Assembly (NCBI GenBank): GCA_036276735.1
Contig: DASUOH010000039.1
Coordinates: 84,270-148,269, forward strand
DNA: 64,000 nucleotides
Origin: VRUE01 sp036276735
Lineage (GTDB): Bacteria; Actinomycetota; Thermoleophilia; Solirubrobacterales; 70-9
Direction: 5' to 3'
The notes under the pieces: generated by a model
What the model saw: the letters and a program-made list of their open reading frames with translations, nothing else
Databases searched by the model: none
What the model was told of the DNA's origin: nothing
Shown here: positions 49,811 to 58,585 of the stretch, one piece after another
Layout of the letters: each line of letters starts with the position of its first letter
How positions within the stretch are numbered: position 1 is the first letter of the stretch
Translations under genes and position numbers: made by a program

Positions 49811-51114
49811 GCCGGCTTCCCACCGTCGCCGTCGTCGGCTTCCCGAACGTCGGCAAGAGCACTCTCGTCAACCGGCTGGCCGGCGGCCGCGAGGCCGTCA
49901 CCCACGCGGAGCCCGGCGTCACCCGTGATCGCAAGAGGGTGCGCTGCGAGTGGAACGGGGTCGCCTTCGAGCTGCTCGACACCGGCGGCATCGACCTCGC
50001 CGATCCGGGCGAGCTGGCCGAGGACGTGCAGCGGCAGGCGCGGACCGGGATCGCCGAGGCGCAGGTCGTCCTGCTGGTCGTCGACGGTCGCGCCGGAGTG
50101 CGGGCCGGCGACACCGAGCTGGCCCGGACCCTGCGCGGCGCCGACGTGCCGGTCCTGGTCGTCGTCAACAAAGCCGACCGGCCGGGCGACGAGGTGCTCG
50201 CGGCCGAGTTCTACGGGCTCGGCCTCGGCGAGCCGCTCGCGGTCTCTGCGACCCACGGTCTCGGCAGCGGCGACCTGCTCGACCGGGTGGTCGAGCGCCT
50301 CGGCGAGCAGCCGCCTCCGCCGCAGGACGACGACGCGGTGCGAGTCGCGGTAATCGGGCGCCCCAACGTCGGCAAGTCCTCGCTCGTCAACGCCCTGCTC
50401 GGTTCCGAGCGGGTGATCGTCTCCGACCGCGCTGGCACGACCCGGGACGCGATCGACACCGAGGTCGAGGTCGACGGCCGCACCGTGATTCTCGTCGACA
50501 CGGCCGGCCTGCGGCGGCGCTCCAAGGTTGCCGGCACGGTCGACCACTACGCCCAGCTGCGCTCCGAGCTCGCGGTCGAGCGCGCCGACGTGGCGATCGT
50601 CGTCTGCGACGCCTCGGAGGGCATCACCTCCGAGGACCTGCGCGTCTCCGAGCTGGCGATGCGCGCCGGGTGCGCGACGCTGCTGGCGCTCAACAAGTGG
50701 GACGTGGGGGAGACCGACGTCGACGATGCCCGGGCCCGCGCCGAGCGCAAGCTGCGGCTGAGGCCCGCCGTGATCACCTGCTCGGCCCTGCGCGGCCGCA
50801 ACGTCCCAAAGCTGCTGCCCAAGGCGCTCGAGCTGGCCGACCGCGCCGCCGAGCGGATCCCGACCCCGGAGCTGAACCGCTTCGTCGGTGACGTCGTCGC
50901 CAAGACCCCGCCGCCCAGCCGGCGCGGGCGGCGGTTGCGCCTCTACTACGCCGCCCAGATCGGCGAGCGGCCGCCCCGCTTCGCGATCCAGGTCAACGAC
51001 AGGCGCCTGATCGTCCGCGACTGGGCCTATCACCTCGAGAACCGCCTGCGCGAGAGCTATGAGCTGGAGGGGGTGCCCGTCGTCATCGACTTCATCCCGC
51101 GGCGACGGGCGTGA
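49807..51114 (+). CDS. der: Ribosome-assembly GTPase Der (EngA)
   Basis: Der has two tandem GTPase domains and acts in 50S subunit assembly. The 435-residue protein has P-loops GFPNVGKS (domain 1) and GRPNVGKS (domain 2), the switch motifs DTGGI and DTAGL, VNKADR and LNKWD base-specificity motifs, and a C-terminal KH-like domain (RLRLYYAAQIGERPPRFAIQ). The GTG overlaps the cmk stop. A family C repeat begins 4 bp after its stop. Confidence 0.96.
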   Translation: MSRLPTVAVVGFPNVGKSTLVNRLAGGREAVTHAEPGVTRDRKRVRCEWNGVAFELLDTGGIDLADPGELAEDVQRQARTGIAEAQVVLLVVDGRAGVRAGDTELARTLRGADVPVLVVVNKADRPGDEVLAAEFYGLGLGEPLAVSATHGLGSGDLLDRVVERLGEQPPPPQDDDAVRVAVIGRPNVGKSSLVNALLGSERVIVSDRAGTTRDAIDTEVEVDGRTVILVDTAGLRRRSKVAGTVDHYAQLRSELAVERADVAIVVCDASEGITSEDLRVSELAMRAGCATLLALNKWDVGETDVDDARARAERKLRLRPAVITCSALRGRNVPKLLPKALELADRAAERIPTPELNRFVGDVVAKTPPPSRRGRRLRLYYAAQIGERPPRFAIQVNDRRLIVRDWAYHLENRLRESYELEGVPVVIDFIPRRRA

Positions 51115-51118
51115 CGCT

Positions 51119-51190
51119 GCGCATCTCTGCGTCCTCGGTCGCTCGCGTGCGGAGCACGCCACGCTCCCTGCGTCCTTGACCTGCTTGGTC
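51119..51190 (-). repeat. Dispersed repeat family C, copy 2
   Basis: Read on the minus strand, this 72-bp segment starts GACCAAGCAGGTCAAGGACG and ends GACCGAGGACGCAGAGATGC. These are the same ends as copy 1 at 4401-4494, with a shorter and different middle (GTGGCGTGCTCCGCACGC, itself hairpin-like). It occupies the der-metK gap, immediately upstream of the metK -10 box. Confidence 0.7.
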
Positions 51191-51204
51191 AGGCCCGTCC
51201 CCGG

Positions 51205-51210
51205 TACGCT
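51205..51210 (+). promoter_or_regulatory. Putative leaderless -10 box of metK
   Basis: TACGCT stands 7 nt before the metK ATG. No SAM riboswitch can be seen in the 103 bp upstream, most of which is a family C repeat. Confidence 0.45.
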
Positions 51211-51217
51211 TCGGACA

Positions 51218-52474
51218 ATGTCGACCAGTCAGCCACTGGGGGAGGGGGAGTACCTCTTCACGTCGGAGTCGGTGACCGAGGGTCACCCCGACAAGATCTG
51301 CGACCAGATCTCCGACGCCGTTCTCGATGCGGTGATGGCCGAGGACCCCGAGGGCCGCGTCGCCTGCGAGAGCCTCGTCAACACCGGCATGGCGGTCGTC
51401 TCGGGGGAGATCTCGACCGACGTCCACCTCAACGTGCCGGAGATCGTCCGCGAGACGGTGCGCGAAATCGGCTACGACCACGGCGACTACGGCTACCACT
51501 GCGACCACATCTCGGTGATCGTCTCGCTCGACGAGCAGTCGCCCGACATCGCCCAGGGCGTCGACCAGGCGCTGGAGACCCGGGTGGACCCCGCCGACGA
51601 CGACGAGCTCGACGTCGCCGGCGCGGGCGACCAGGGGATGATGTTCGGCTACGCGACCGACGAGACCGAGGCGCTGATGCCGATGCCGGTCCACATCGCC
51701 CACCGGCTCGCTGAACGGCTGGCGGCGGTGCGCAAGGACCGCACCCTCGCCTACCTCGGGCCCGACGGCAAGACCCAGGTCTCGGTTCGCTACGCCGACG
51801 GCCGGCCGGTCAAGGTCGAAAAGCTGCTGATCTCAACTCAGCACGGCGCCGAGATCGACTCGCAGGAGCGGGTCAAGGGCGACCTCTGGGAGAGCGTGGT
51901 CCTACCGGTCCTCTCCGCCGAGGTGCCCGGGATGTACGAGGAGGGCGCGCTGCGCGACGACTTCCTCGTCAACCCGACCGGCAAGTTCGTGATCGGCGGA
52001 CCGGTCGGCGACGCCGGCCTCACGGGCCGCAAGATCATCGTCGACACCTACGGTGGCATGGCGCGCCACGGCGGCGGCGCCTTCTCGGGCAAGGACCCCT
52101 CAAAGGTCGACCGCTCGGCGGCCTACGCCGCCAGGCACGTCGCCAAGAACGTGGTCGCGGCAGGGCTGGCCCAGCGCTGCGAGGTCCAGGTCGCCTACGC
52201 GATCGGCGTCGCCCACCCGGTCTCGCTGATGGTCGAGACCTTCGGCACGGGCAAGCTGCCCGACCGGGAGATCGCCCGCCTGGTCGAAACGGAGTTCGAC
52301 CTGCGCCCGGGGGCCTTCCGCAAGTACCTCGACCTGCATCGCCCCGTCTTCAAGAAGACCGCCGCCTACGGCCACTTCGGCCGCGACGACTCCGATTTCA
52401 CCTGGGAGCGCACCGACCGCGCCGATTCACTGCGGTCTGCGGCTGGGCTCGCCGAGGCCGTGGGCGCCGGCTGA
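51218..52474 (+). CDS. metK: S-adenosylmethionine synthetase
   Basis: MetK makes S-adenosylmethionine from methionine and ATP. The 418-residue protein has the conserved YLFTSESVTEGHPDKICDQI, GAGDQGMMFGYATDE, ISTQH and GGGAFSGKDPSKVDRSAAY segments. The frame is open upstream, but the ATG matches the family N-terminus and the -10 hexamer. The last 48 bp overlap the end of the opposite-strand PH-domain gene. Confidence 0.97.
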   Translation: MSTSQPLGEGEYLFTSESVTEGHPDKICDQISDAVLDAVMAEDPEGRVACESLVNTGMAVVSGEISTDVHLNVPEIVRETVREIGYDHGDYGYHCDHISVIVSLDEQSPDIAQGVDQALETRVDPADDDELDVAGAGDQGMMFGYATDETEALMPMPVHIAHRLAERLAAVRKDRTLAYLGPDGKTQVSVRYADGRPVKVEKLLISTQHGAEIDSQERVKGDLWESVVLPVLSAEVPGMYEEGALRDDFLVNPTGKFVIGGPVGDAGLTGRKIIVDTYGGMARHGGGAFSGKDPSKVDRSAAYAARHVAKNVVAAGLAQRCEVQVAYAIGVAHPVSLMVETFGTGKLPDREIARLVETEFDLRPGAFRKYLDLHRPVFKKTAAYGHFGRDDSDFTWERTDRADSLRSAAGLAEAVGAG

Positions 52475-52933
52475 GGCCGCTCCCGTCGCCTCGTCGACCG
52501 CGTGAACGACCTCCTTGGGGTCGGCGACCCCGCTGAAGACGAAGTCGTGGTCGTCGGTCGCCGCGGTGTCGAAGTCGACGTCGCCGATCTGCATCAGCCG
52601 CTGGTAGACCGACTGGCGGTAGTTGACGTTCTGGACCCGCTCCAGCCGCGTCTCCTGCACCTCGCGGGAGACGATGCCGCGCTTGATGTTGAGGCGGCGG
52701 TTGGTGATCGTGTAGGTCGTCGCGACCCGTTTGACGAAGCCGACGAGGACGGTCAGGCCGATTGCCGCGAGGACGATCAAGAAGACGGTGCCGTCGTCGG
52801 CGCCGATGAGCGTCGCCAGCAGCCCGGCGACCGCCGCGATCGCGATTCCCTTCAGGTAGAAGCCGAGGATCGCCCGCCACGACGGGTGGCCCTGGAAGAT
52901 CATCTGCTCGCCCGGACTGAGGTTGACCGCCAT
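52427..52933 (-). CDS. Bacterial PH-domain membrane protein
   Basis: The 168-residue protein resembles YdbS/bPH2 proteins. It has an N-terminal EQMIFQGHPSWRAILGFYL, two membrane helices (about 28-43 and 49-66), then a PH-like beta domain with TTYTITNRRLNIKRGIVSREVQETRLERVQNV and the GDVDFDTAATDDHDFVF strands. The function is unknown; some homologues affect membrane stress. A TATCCT hexamer 9 nt before its ATG overlaps the divergent priA promoter area. Its 3' end is antisense to metK. Confidence 0.85.
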   Translation of the reverse strand: MAVNLSPGEQMIFQGHPSWRAILGFYLKGIAIAAVAGLLATLIGADDGTVFLIVLAAIGLTVLVGFVKRVATTYTITNRRLNIKRGIVSREVQETRLERVQNVNYRQSVYQRLMQIGDVDFDTAATDDHDFVFSGVADPKEVVHAVDEATGAASAGAHGLGEPSRRPQ

Positions 52934-52983
52934 AGGTGGCGGAGGATAACCCGCCGTCCGTGGCCCTCCATACCGTCCGACAG

Positions 52984-55176
52984 ATGTCGATTGCCAAGGT
53001 CGAGCCGTTGACCACGGCCCGCGCGTTGCGCGGGCCGTTCGACTACCGGCTCCCGCCCGAGATGGCCGACCTCGAGGTGGGCAGCGTAGTCCGCGTGCCC
53101 TTCGGCCACCGTCGCCGTACGCTGGGCGTCGTCGTCGAGCTGGCCGAGACCTCGGCCCTGCCGTCCGAGCGCCTCGCCGAGCCGCTCGAAGCGCTGGAGG
53201 CCGGCGTGCCGGCCGAGCTCGTGCGGCTCGCGCTGTGGGTGGCAGGCGAGTACTGCTCGACGCCGGCGCGCGGCCTGCAGCTGGTGCTGCCGCCGGGCAC
53301 CGGCAGCGGCGGCCAGCGGGTTCGCAAGCGGACCGAGCTGCGTGCCGAGCTGACCGCCGCGGGCGAGGAGGCGCTTTCGGGAGGCGGCCGCCTCGGCGCC
53401 CGCCAGCGGGCGGTGCTGGAGGCGCTGCGAGCCGGCGAGATGTCGTCTGGTGAGCTGGCCGCGGCGGTCGGGGCGGACCGTCAGGTCCTGCGCCGGCTGG
53501 AGGCGCGTGGCCTGATCGAAACCCGCGACTCGCGGGTGCGGCGTCGGCCGGTCTCCGCGGCTGTGGGTGCCGCCGGCGGTCGTCCCGGACTGATCCCCGA
53601 GCAGGAGCGCGCGGTCACCGAGATCGTCGCCGCCCTCGACGGTGAGGCGAGCGCTGCCCGGGAGGTCCTTCTCCACGGTGTCACCGGCTCGGGCAAGACC
53701 GAGGTCTACCTCGCCGCCGTCGAGGCGGCGCTGGCTCGGGGAAGGGGGGCGATCGTCCTCGTTCCCGAGATCGGGCTGGCGCCGCAGGCCGTGGCGCGCT
53801 TCCGGGCCCGGCTCGGCGACAAGGTCGCCGTGCTGCACTCGGCGCTCTCGCCAGGCGAGCGCTACGACGAGTGGCTGCGGCTGCGCGAAGGGGAGGCGAG
53901 CGTCTGCGTCGGCCCGCGCTCCGCCGCCTTCGCGCCCGTCCGCGAGCTGGGCCTGATCGCCATCGACGAGGAGCACGACCCCTCCTATAAGCAGGAGGGC
54001 GACCCCTGCTACGACGCTCGCGCGGTGGCGCGTCGACGCGCCACCGAAGCCGGGGCCGTGCTCGTCGCCGGCACGGCGACCCCGCGTCCGGAGTCTTGGG
54101 TCGAGCTGCCGCGACTGGAGCTGCCACGTCGCGTCGACGGCCGCCGCATGCCGCCGGTCGAGGTGCTCGACATGCGCGAGGCCGATCCGCGCTCCGGCCC
54201 TCTGCATCCGGCGACCTGGGAGGCGCTCGAGGAGGTGCGTGGCGCCGGCGCCAAGGCGATCGTGATGGTCAACCGGCGCGGCTTCGCGCCGTGGTTGACC
54301 TGCCGCTCCTGCGGCCGGCACTGGGGCTGCCCCAACTGCGACGTCTCGCTGATCGTCCACCGCCACGCCGGCCGCCTCGTCTGCCACCACTGCGCCCACA
54401 CGGAGCCGCTCCCCGGCGACTGCCCGGAGTGCCGTTCGACGACGCTCTCTCGCGCCGGGATCGGCAGCGAGCAGCTCGAGGCGCTGCTCGCAGAGCGCCT
54501 GGCGCCGATGCCGGTCTTCCGCCTCGACTCCGACGTGGCAACGGGCCGCGGCGCCCATGCCCGCATCCTCGCCGCCTTCGGCGAGGCCGAGAGCGGGGTC
54601 CTGGTCGGCACCCAGATGGTCGCCAAGGGCCACGACTTCCCGGAGGTGACCCTGAGCGCGATCATCGACGCCGACGCGACCCTGCGCTTCCCCGACTTTC
54701 GCGCCGCTGAGAGGACCTTCGCGATGGTCACCCAGCTGGCAGGGCGGAGCGGCCGGGGAGAGGCGGGGGGCAAGGTGATCGTGCAGACGCTGGCGCCGAG
54801 CGCGCCGAGCATCGTCTACGCCGCCGGCCACGACGCCGAGGGCTTCCTCACCGAGGAGGTGGGGCGGCGACGCGCTCTGCGCTACCCGCCCTTCTCCAGC
54901 CTGGCGCGCGTCGTCTTGCGGGCGGAGGACGAAGGGCGCCTCGATGCGGCCGCGAATCGGTTGGCCGCGGCCCTGCGCGAGGCGCTGCCGGACAGCACCG
55001 ACCTGCTCGGGCCGGCGCCGATGTTCCGGGTGCGAAACCGCCATCGGCGCCGCCTGCTGATGAAGGCAAACGAGCGCGAGGCGACCGTCGCGGCCGTCCG
55101 CGAGGCGGTCGAGCGCCTCGCCGCCGACCGCGGTTTGCAAAAAGTCGCGATTTCCGTCGACGTAGATCCACAGTAG
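52984..55176 (+). CDS. priA: Primosomal helicase PriA
   Basis: PriA reloads the replisome at stalled forks. The 730-residue protein has the 3'-end-binding N-terminal domain (GPFDYRLPPEMADLEVGSVVRVPFG), a winged helix, Walker A GVTGSGKTE, the DEEH box (IDEEHDPSYKQ), eight zinc-binding cysteines in CRSC, CPNC, CHHC and CPEC, and helicase motifs GTQMVAKGHDFPEVTL and QLAGRSGRGE. I use the ATG preceded at 7 nt by TACCGT; GTG codons at 52936 and 52960 would lengthen it by 16 or 8 residues. Confidence 0.92.
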   Translation: MSIAKVEPLTTARALRGPFDYRLPPEMADLEVGSVVRVPFGHRRRTLGVVVELAETSALPSERLAEPLEALEAGVPAELVRLALWVAGEYCSTPARGLQLVLPPGTGSGGQRVRKRTELRAELTAAGEEALSGGGRLGARQRAVLEALRAGEMSSGELAAAVGADRQVLRRLEARGLIETRDSRVRRRPVSAAVGAAGGRPGLIPEQERAVTEIVAALDGEASAAREVLLHGVTGSGKTEVYLAAVEAALARGRGAIVLVPEIGLAPQAVARFRARLGDKVAVLHSALSPGERYDEWLRLREGEASVCVGPRSAAFAPVRELGLIAIDEEHDPSYKQEGDPCYDARAVARRRATEAGAVLVAGTATPRPESWVELPRLELPRRVDGRRMPPVEVLDMREADPRSGPLHPATWEALEEVRGAGAKAIVMVNRRGFAPWLTCRSCGRHWGCPNCDVSLIVHRHAGRLVCHHCAHTEPLPGDCPECRSTTLSRAGIGSEQLEALLAERLAPMPVFRLDSDVATGRGAHARILAAFGEAESGVLVGTQMVAKGHDFPEVTLSAIIDADATLRFPDFRAAERTFAMVTQLAGRSGRGEAGGKVIVQTLAPSAPSIVYAAGHDAEGFLTEEVGRRRALRYPPFSSLARVVLRAEDEGRLDAAANRLAAALREALPDSTDLLGPAPMFRVRNRHRRRLLMKANEREATVAAVREAVERLAADRGLQKVAISVDVDPQ

Positions 55177-55219
55177 GAGGGGGTGGGGAGAGATTTCCCG
55201 GCGATGGCCTTAAGGGGGC

Positions 55220-55396
55220 ATGGATCTGAGCGACGTCGGAAAGACCGCTGTCGTCGGTGGAGTTCTCGCGGAAACCGGCAAGCGGCTCGCCGCGAAACTC
55301 GGTTGGCGATGGAATACCGACGCCTGGCGCGAGGGAATGTTCGTGAGTGGGCTCGGCGCTCTCCTGTTCTGGGCTTTCCGCAAGCTGGTGGCGTAA
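55220..55396 (+). CDS. Small membrane protein, unknown
   Basis: This 58-residue frame reads MDLSDVGKTAVVGGVLAETG, a basic Trp-containing stretch, then a C-terminal hydrophobic helix (about 41-55) ending AFRKLVA. AAGGGGG precedes the ATG by 1 nt. It ends 1 bp before the next small membrane gene, suggesting a two-gene unit. I recognise no family. The pattern of an amphipathic front and a tail anchor is like small membrane effectors or holin-like proteins, which is a guess. Confidence 0.5.
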   Translation: MDLSDVGKTAVVGGVLAETGKRLAAKLGWRWNTDAWREGMFVSGLGALLFWAFRKLVA

Positions 55397-55397
55397 C

Positions 55398-55589
55398 ATG
55401 AGCGCCATGTGGGAACGACGTTTGTTGTCTGCGCTGATCGTTGCTCCGCTGGCCTTGGTCATCGCGCTGTCCGAGGCAGAAGGCCTTGTGCTCTATGTGG
55501 TCCTTTCAATCGCTGGCCTCATCGCGCTGGTCGGTGGCACGCTCGGCGCCGAATGGCTACAGGCCCGACGCCACCGCACCCAGGGCTGA
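55398..55589 (+). CDS. Small two-helix membrane protein, unknown
   Basis: The 63-residue protein has two predicted membrane helices (about 9-24 and 28-48) with a short EAEG turn and ends in a basic tail LQARRHRTQG. It follows the previous small gene by 1 bp. I know no matching family. The two together sit between priA and def without homology to either. Confidence 0.5.
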   Translation: MSAMWERRLLSALIVAPLALVIALSEAEGLVLYVVLSIAGLIALVGGTLGAEWLQARRHRTQG

Positions 55590-55631
55590 ATCGGCTACCT
55601 TCACCGCCCTCGCGTCGCCGTCTGGCCTCCA

Positions 55632-55637
55632 TACAAT
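55632..55637 (+). promoter_or_regulatory. Putative leaderless -10 box of def
   Basis: TACAAT stands 7 nt before the def ATG and is closest to the consensus TATAAT of the leaderless-type boxes in the window. Confidence 0.5.
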
Positions 55638-55644
55638 CGATTCG

Positions 55645-56280
55645 ATGAGCGACGAGGGAGCGGTCAAGGCCGAAGGCGAGCGCGAGGCGCGCGAAGCAGA
55701 GCTGCTGGAGCGGCGCGAAGCGGCGCTGGCGCAGGTCGTCAAGTGGGGCGACCCCGTGCTGAAGAGCAAGGCATCTCCGGTTCGCGCGCTCGGGGCGCCG
55801 CTGCGCGAAGAGGTCGAGCGGATGAGCGCCATCATGCGCGACGGAATGGGCGTCGGTCTCGCCGCGACCCAGGTCGGCATCCTGCGCCGCCTGCTCGTCT
55901 TCCGAGCGGGCCCGGGGGAGCCGACCGCGCTGATCAACCCCGAGGTCGAGTGGCTCTCCGACGAGCTGGTCGTCGCCGAAGAGGGCTGCCTGAGCCTGCC
56001 GCGTGTGGCCCTCGACGTCGAGCGCCCGCTGCACGCCCGGGTCAGCGGCCTGGACCTCGATGGCGACGAAGTGACGCTCGAGGCGTCGGGGCTCGAGGCG
56101 AGGGTGCTCCAGCACGAGATCGACCACCTCGACGGGGTGTTGATCCTCGACCGCGCGCCGCGCGAGCAGCGCAAGGGTGCGCTGCGGGCGCTTCGCGAGG
56201 GCGGCAGCTACGCGCCGCCCGACGCCGCGGACGATGAGCAGATCGCGGCAGAGCACCGCGAGCCGCGCACCGCCGCGTGA
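55645..56280 (+). CDS. def: Peptide deformylase
   Basis: Def removes the formyl group from nascent proteins using a bound metal ion. All three motifs are intact in the 211-residue chain: GVGLAATQVG, EGCLSLP with the metal-binding Cys, and QHEIDHLDG with both His ligands and the catalytic Glu. A charged N-terminal extension of about 30 residues (EREAREAELLERREA) and a C-terminal tail are longer than in E. coli. It is coupled by overlap to fmt, which adds the formyl group. Confidence 0.95.
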   Translation: MSDEGAVKAEGEREAREAELLERREAALAQVVKWGDPVLKSKASPVRALGAPLREEVERMSAIMRDGMGVGLAATQVGILRRLLVFRAGPGEPTALINPEVEWLSDELVVAEEGCLSLPRVALDVERPLHARVSGLDLDGDEVTLEASGLEARVLQHEIDHLDGVLILDRAPREQRKGALRALREGGSYAPPDAADDEQIAAEHREPRTAA

Positions 56281-57179
56281 GGACCGTCTACCTCGGCACC
56301 TCGGATTTCGCCGCGACGGTGCTGCGCCGGCTCGCCGGCTCGCCCCATCGCCCGGCGCTCGTCGTTACGCCACCCGACCGGCGCAAGGGGCGGGGCCGCA
56401 AGAGCGGCCCGCCGCCGGCGGCGGCGCTGGCCGGCGAGCTGGGGATCGAGCTGCTGCAGACCGAGGACGTCAACGGCGAGGCGTCGCTGGAGCGGATCCG
56501 GGCCGCCTCGCCCGAGGCGCTGGCGGTCTGCGCCTTCGGTCAGCTGATCCGCGAGCCGCTGCTCTCCGGGCTCCTGCTCAACGTCCATCCCTCGCTGCTG
56601 CCGCGCTGGCGCGGGGCGGCGCCGATCGAGCGGGCGATCATGGCTGGCGACGCGGTCACCGGCGTCAGCATCATGCGCCTCACGGCCGGTCTCGATTCGG
56701 GGCCCGTCGCTCTGCGGGAGGAGGTCCCGATTGGTCCCGACGACGACTTCGCAACCCTCGCGGGCCGCCTTGCCGCCCGCGGCGGCGAGTTGCTCGTCCA
56801 GGCCTTCGACCTGCAGGCGACCGGGGGGCTCGAGCTGCGCGAGCAGGACGAGGCGGACGTCACCTACGCGGAGAAGATCGATTCGGGTGAGCGTCGCCTC
56901 GACCCGAGCCGACCGGCGGACGAGCTGGCGCGGCGGGTGCGGGCGCTGACGCCGCACGTCGGCGCCTACCTGGCGCTGGACGGCGGCGAGCGCCTTGGCG
57001 TACGCCGCGCCCGACCGGTCGAGGCGGAGCTCGCCCCCGGCGAGGTAAGCGCCGTCGACGGCGAGCTGTTGCTCGGCTGCGGCGAGGGCGCGCTGCGGCT
57101 CGAGGTCGTGCAGCCGGCGGGCGGCAAGCCGATGCAGGCCGACGCCTACCTGCGCGGCCACCCGGTGCCGGTGCTGTGA
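56277..57179 (+). CDS. fmt: Methionyl-tRNA formyltransferase
   Basis: Fmt formylates initiator Met-tRNA with 10-formyltetrahydrofolate. The 300-residue protein starts RTVYLGTSDFAATVLRRL, with the binding and catalytic block LLNVHPSLLPRWRGAAPIERAI (Asn, His) and the later Asp in MRLTAGLDSGPV, plus a C-terminal beta-barrel domain. Start GTG overlapping def, stop overlapping rsmB: def-fmt-rsmB form one translation unit. Confidence 0.96.
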   Translation: MRTVYLGTSDFAATVLRRLAGSPHRPALVVTPPDRRKGRGRKSGPPPAAALAGELGIELLQTEDVNGEASLERIRAASPEALAVCAFGQLIREPLLSGLLLNVHPSLLPRWRGAAPIERAIMAGDAVTGVSIMRLTAGLDSGPVALREEVPIGPDDDFATLAGRLAARGGELLVQAFDLQATGGLELREQDEADVTYAEKIDSGERRLDPSRPADELARRVRALTPHVGAYLALDGGERLGVRRARPVEAELAPGEVSAVDGELLLGCGEGALRLEVVQPAGGKPMQADAYLRGHPVPVL

Positions 57180-58555
57180 GCGAGGTCTCGCCGACGCGGC
57201 GGCTCGCCTTCGAGGCGATCCGCGCGACCTTCGAGCGCGACGCCCACACCGAGCTCGCCTTCCGCGAGGGCGCCGAGGAGCTCGGCCTCAGCGGCCGCGA
57301 CCGCGCCCAGGCGCAGCGCCTCGCCTACGGCGCCGTGCAGCGGCGCGGCACCGCCGACGCGGCGGTCGAACGGCTGGCCGAGCGTTCCATCCGCCTGCTC
57401 GACGCGCCCGTCCTCGCCGCCCTGCGGCTGGGCCTCTACGAGCTGCTCTTCGCCGACTCCACTCCCGACCACGCCGCGGTCGGCCAGGCGGTCGAGCTGA
57501 CCAAGGCGGCCGGGGCCGCCCACGCTGCTGGCCTCGTCAACGCGGTGCTACGACGGGCGGCGCGCGAGCGCGGCGCCCTCACGGCCGCCCTGCTCGAGGA
57601 CGACTCGACCCCCGAGGCGGCAGCGGTCACGCATTCGGCGCCGCTCTGGCTCGCGCGCCTCTGGTGGGAGCAGCTCGGCGCCGAGGCGGCCCGCTCGCTG
57701 CTCGCCGCGTGCAACGAACCAGCGGAGCTTGCTGCCACCGCCAACACGCTGCGCGGCGGCAGGGAGGGGGCCCTGGCAAAGCTCGCGGCCGCTGGCGTGG
57801 AGGCGGCGCCGGCGGACGGTCCCTGGCCCCTCGCCGCGCCCGAGCAGGTCGTCATCGCCGGCCGGGCCGGAGACGTGCTCGGCGAGCTGGTGGAGGCGGG
57901 GGAGCTGACCCCGCAGAGCCGCGGCTCTGCAGCGGTGGTCGAGGTGCTCGATCCGCAGCCCGGGGAGCACGTGCTCGACCTCTGCGCCGGTCCGGGCATC
58001 AAGACGGGCCAGATCGCCGCCCGCATGGAGGACCGCGGCGAGACGATCTCGGTCGAGGTCGATCCGGACCGCGCCGCCGAAGTCGCCGCACAGGCGCAGC
58101 GCCTGGGGCTGCGCAGCGTCTCGGTGGTCGAGGTCGACGCGGCGCAGGTGCCGATGGCACCCGGCTTCGACCGCGTCCTCGTCGATGCGCCCTGCTCGGC
58201 GCTCGGCACCCTCGCCTCGCGCCCCGACGCGCGCTGGCGCAAATCCCCGCGCTCGATAGAGCGCCTCGCGGAGCTGCAGGGAGGCGTCCTGCGCCAGGCG
58301 GTTGCGGCGCTGCGACCCGGCGGCGTCCTCGTCTACTCCGTCTGCACGATCTCGCGGCGCGAGGGGGAGGACCAGGTGGCGGCCCTGCTCGACGCGTCGG
58401 CCCGCGGCGAGCTGCCGCCGCTCTCGGTCGACGATCTCGGCAGCCGCTCGCCGCGGCTCGCCTCGCCGCACGATTCGCGCTTGCTGCAGCTGCGCCCGGA
58501 TCGCGACGGTACCACCGGCTTCCTCATCTGCCGGTTGAGGCGCGATGATGCCTGA
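57176..58555 (+). CDS. rsmB: 16S rRNA m5C967 methyltransferase RsmB
   Basis: RsmB (Sun) methylates C967 of 16S rRNA. The 459-residue protein has an N-terminal NusB-like domain (TRRLAFEAIRATFERDAHTE through NAVLRRAARERG) and a SAM-dependent domain with DLCAGPGIKTGQIA. The catalytic cysteines lie in VDAPCSALGTL and VYSVCTISRREGEDQ. The GTG overlaps the fmt stop. A small zinc-ribbon gene follows within 30 bp. Confidence 0.95.
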   Translation: MSEVSPTRRLAFEAIRATFERDAHTELAFREGAEELGLSGRDRAQAQRLAYGAVQRRGTADAAVERLAERSIRLLDAPVLAALRLGLYELLFADSTPDHAAVGQAVELTKAAGAAHAAGLVNAVLRRAARERGALTAALLEDDSTPEAAAVTHSAPLWLARLWWEQLGAEAARSLLAACNEPAELAATANTLRGGREGALAKLAAAGVEAAPADGPWPLAAPEQVVIAGRAGDVLGELVEAGELTPQSRGSAAVVEVLDPQPGEHVLDLCAGPGIKTGQIAARMEDRGETISVEVDPDRAAEVAAQAQRLGLRSVSVVEVDAAQVPMAPGFDRVLVDAPCSALGTLASRPDARWRKSPRSIERLAELQGGVLRQAVAALRPGGVLVYSVCTISRREGEDQVAALLDASARGELPPLSVDDLGSRSPRLASPHDSRLLQLRPDRDGTTGFLICRLRRDDA

Positions 58556-58585
58556 GTCGATGCGCGTCGCGGGGGACAGTTGCCG

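Noticed and set aside
51115..51217. A SAM riboswitch upstream of metK
   Set aside because: The gap is nearly filled by repeat family C, and the -10 hexamer sits 7 nt before the ATG, leaving no room for a leader aptamer.
52936..52983. GTG starts for priA upstream of the chosen ATG
   Set aside because: They add residues not seen at the family N-terminus, and the TACCGT box lies downstream of them, 7 nt before the chosen ATG.
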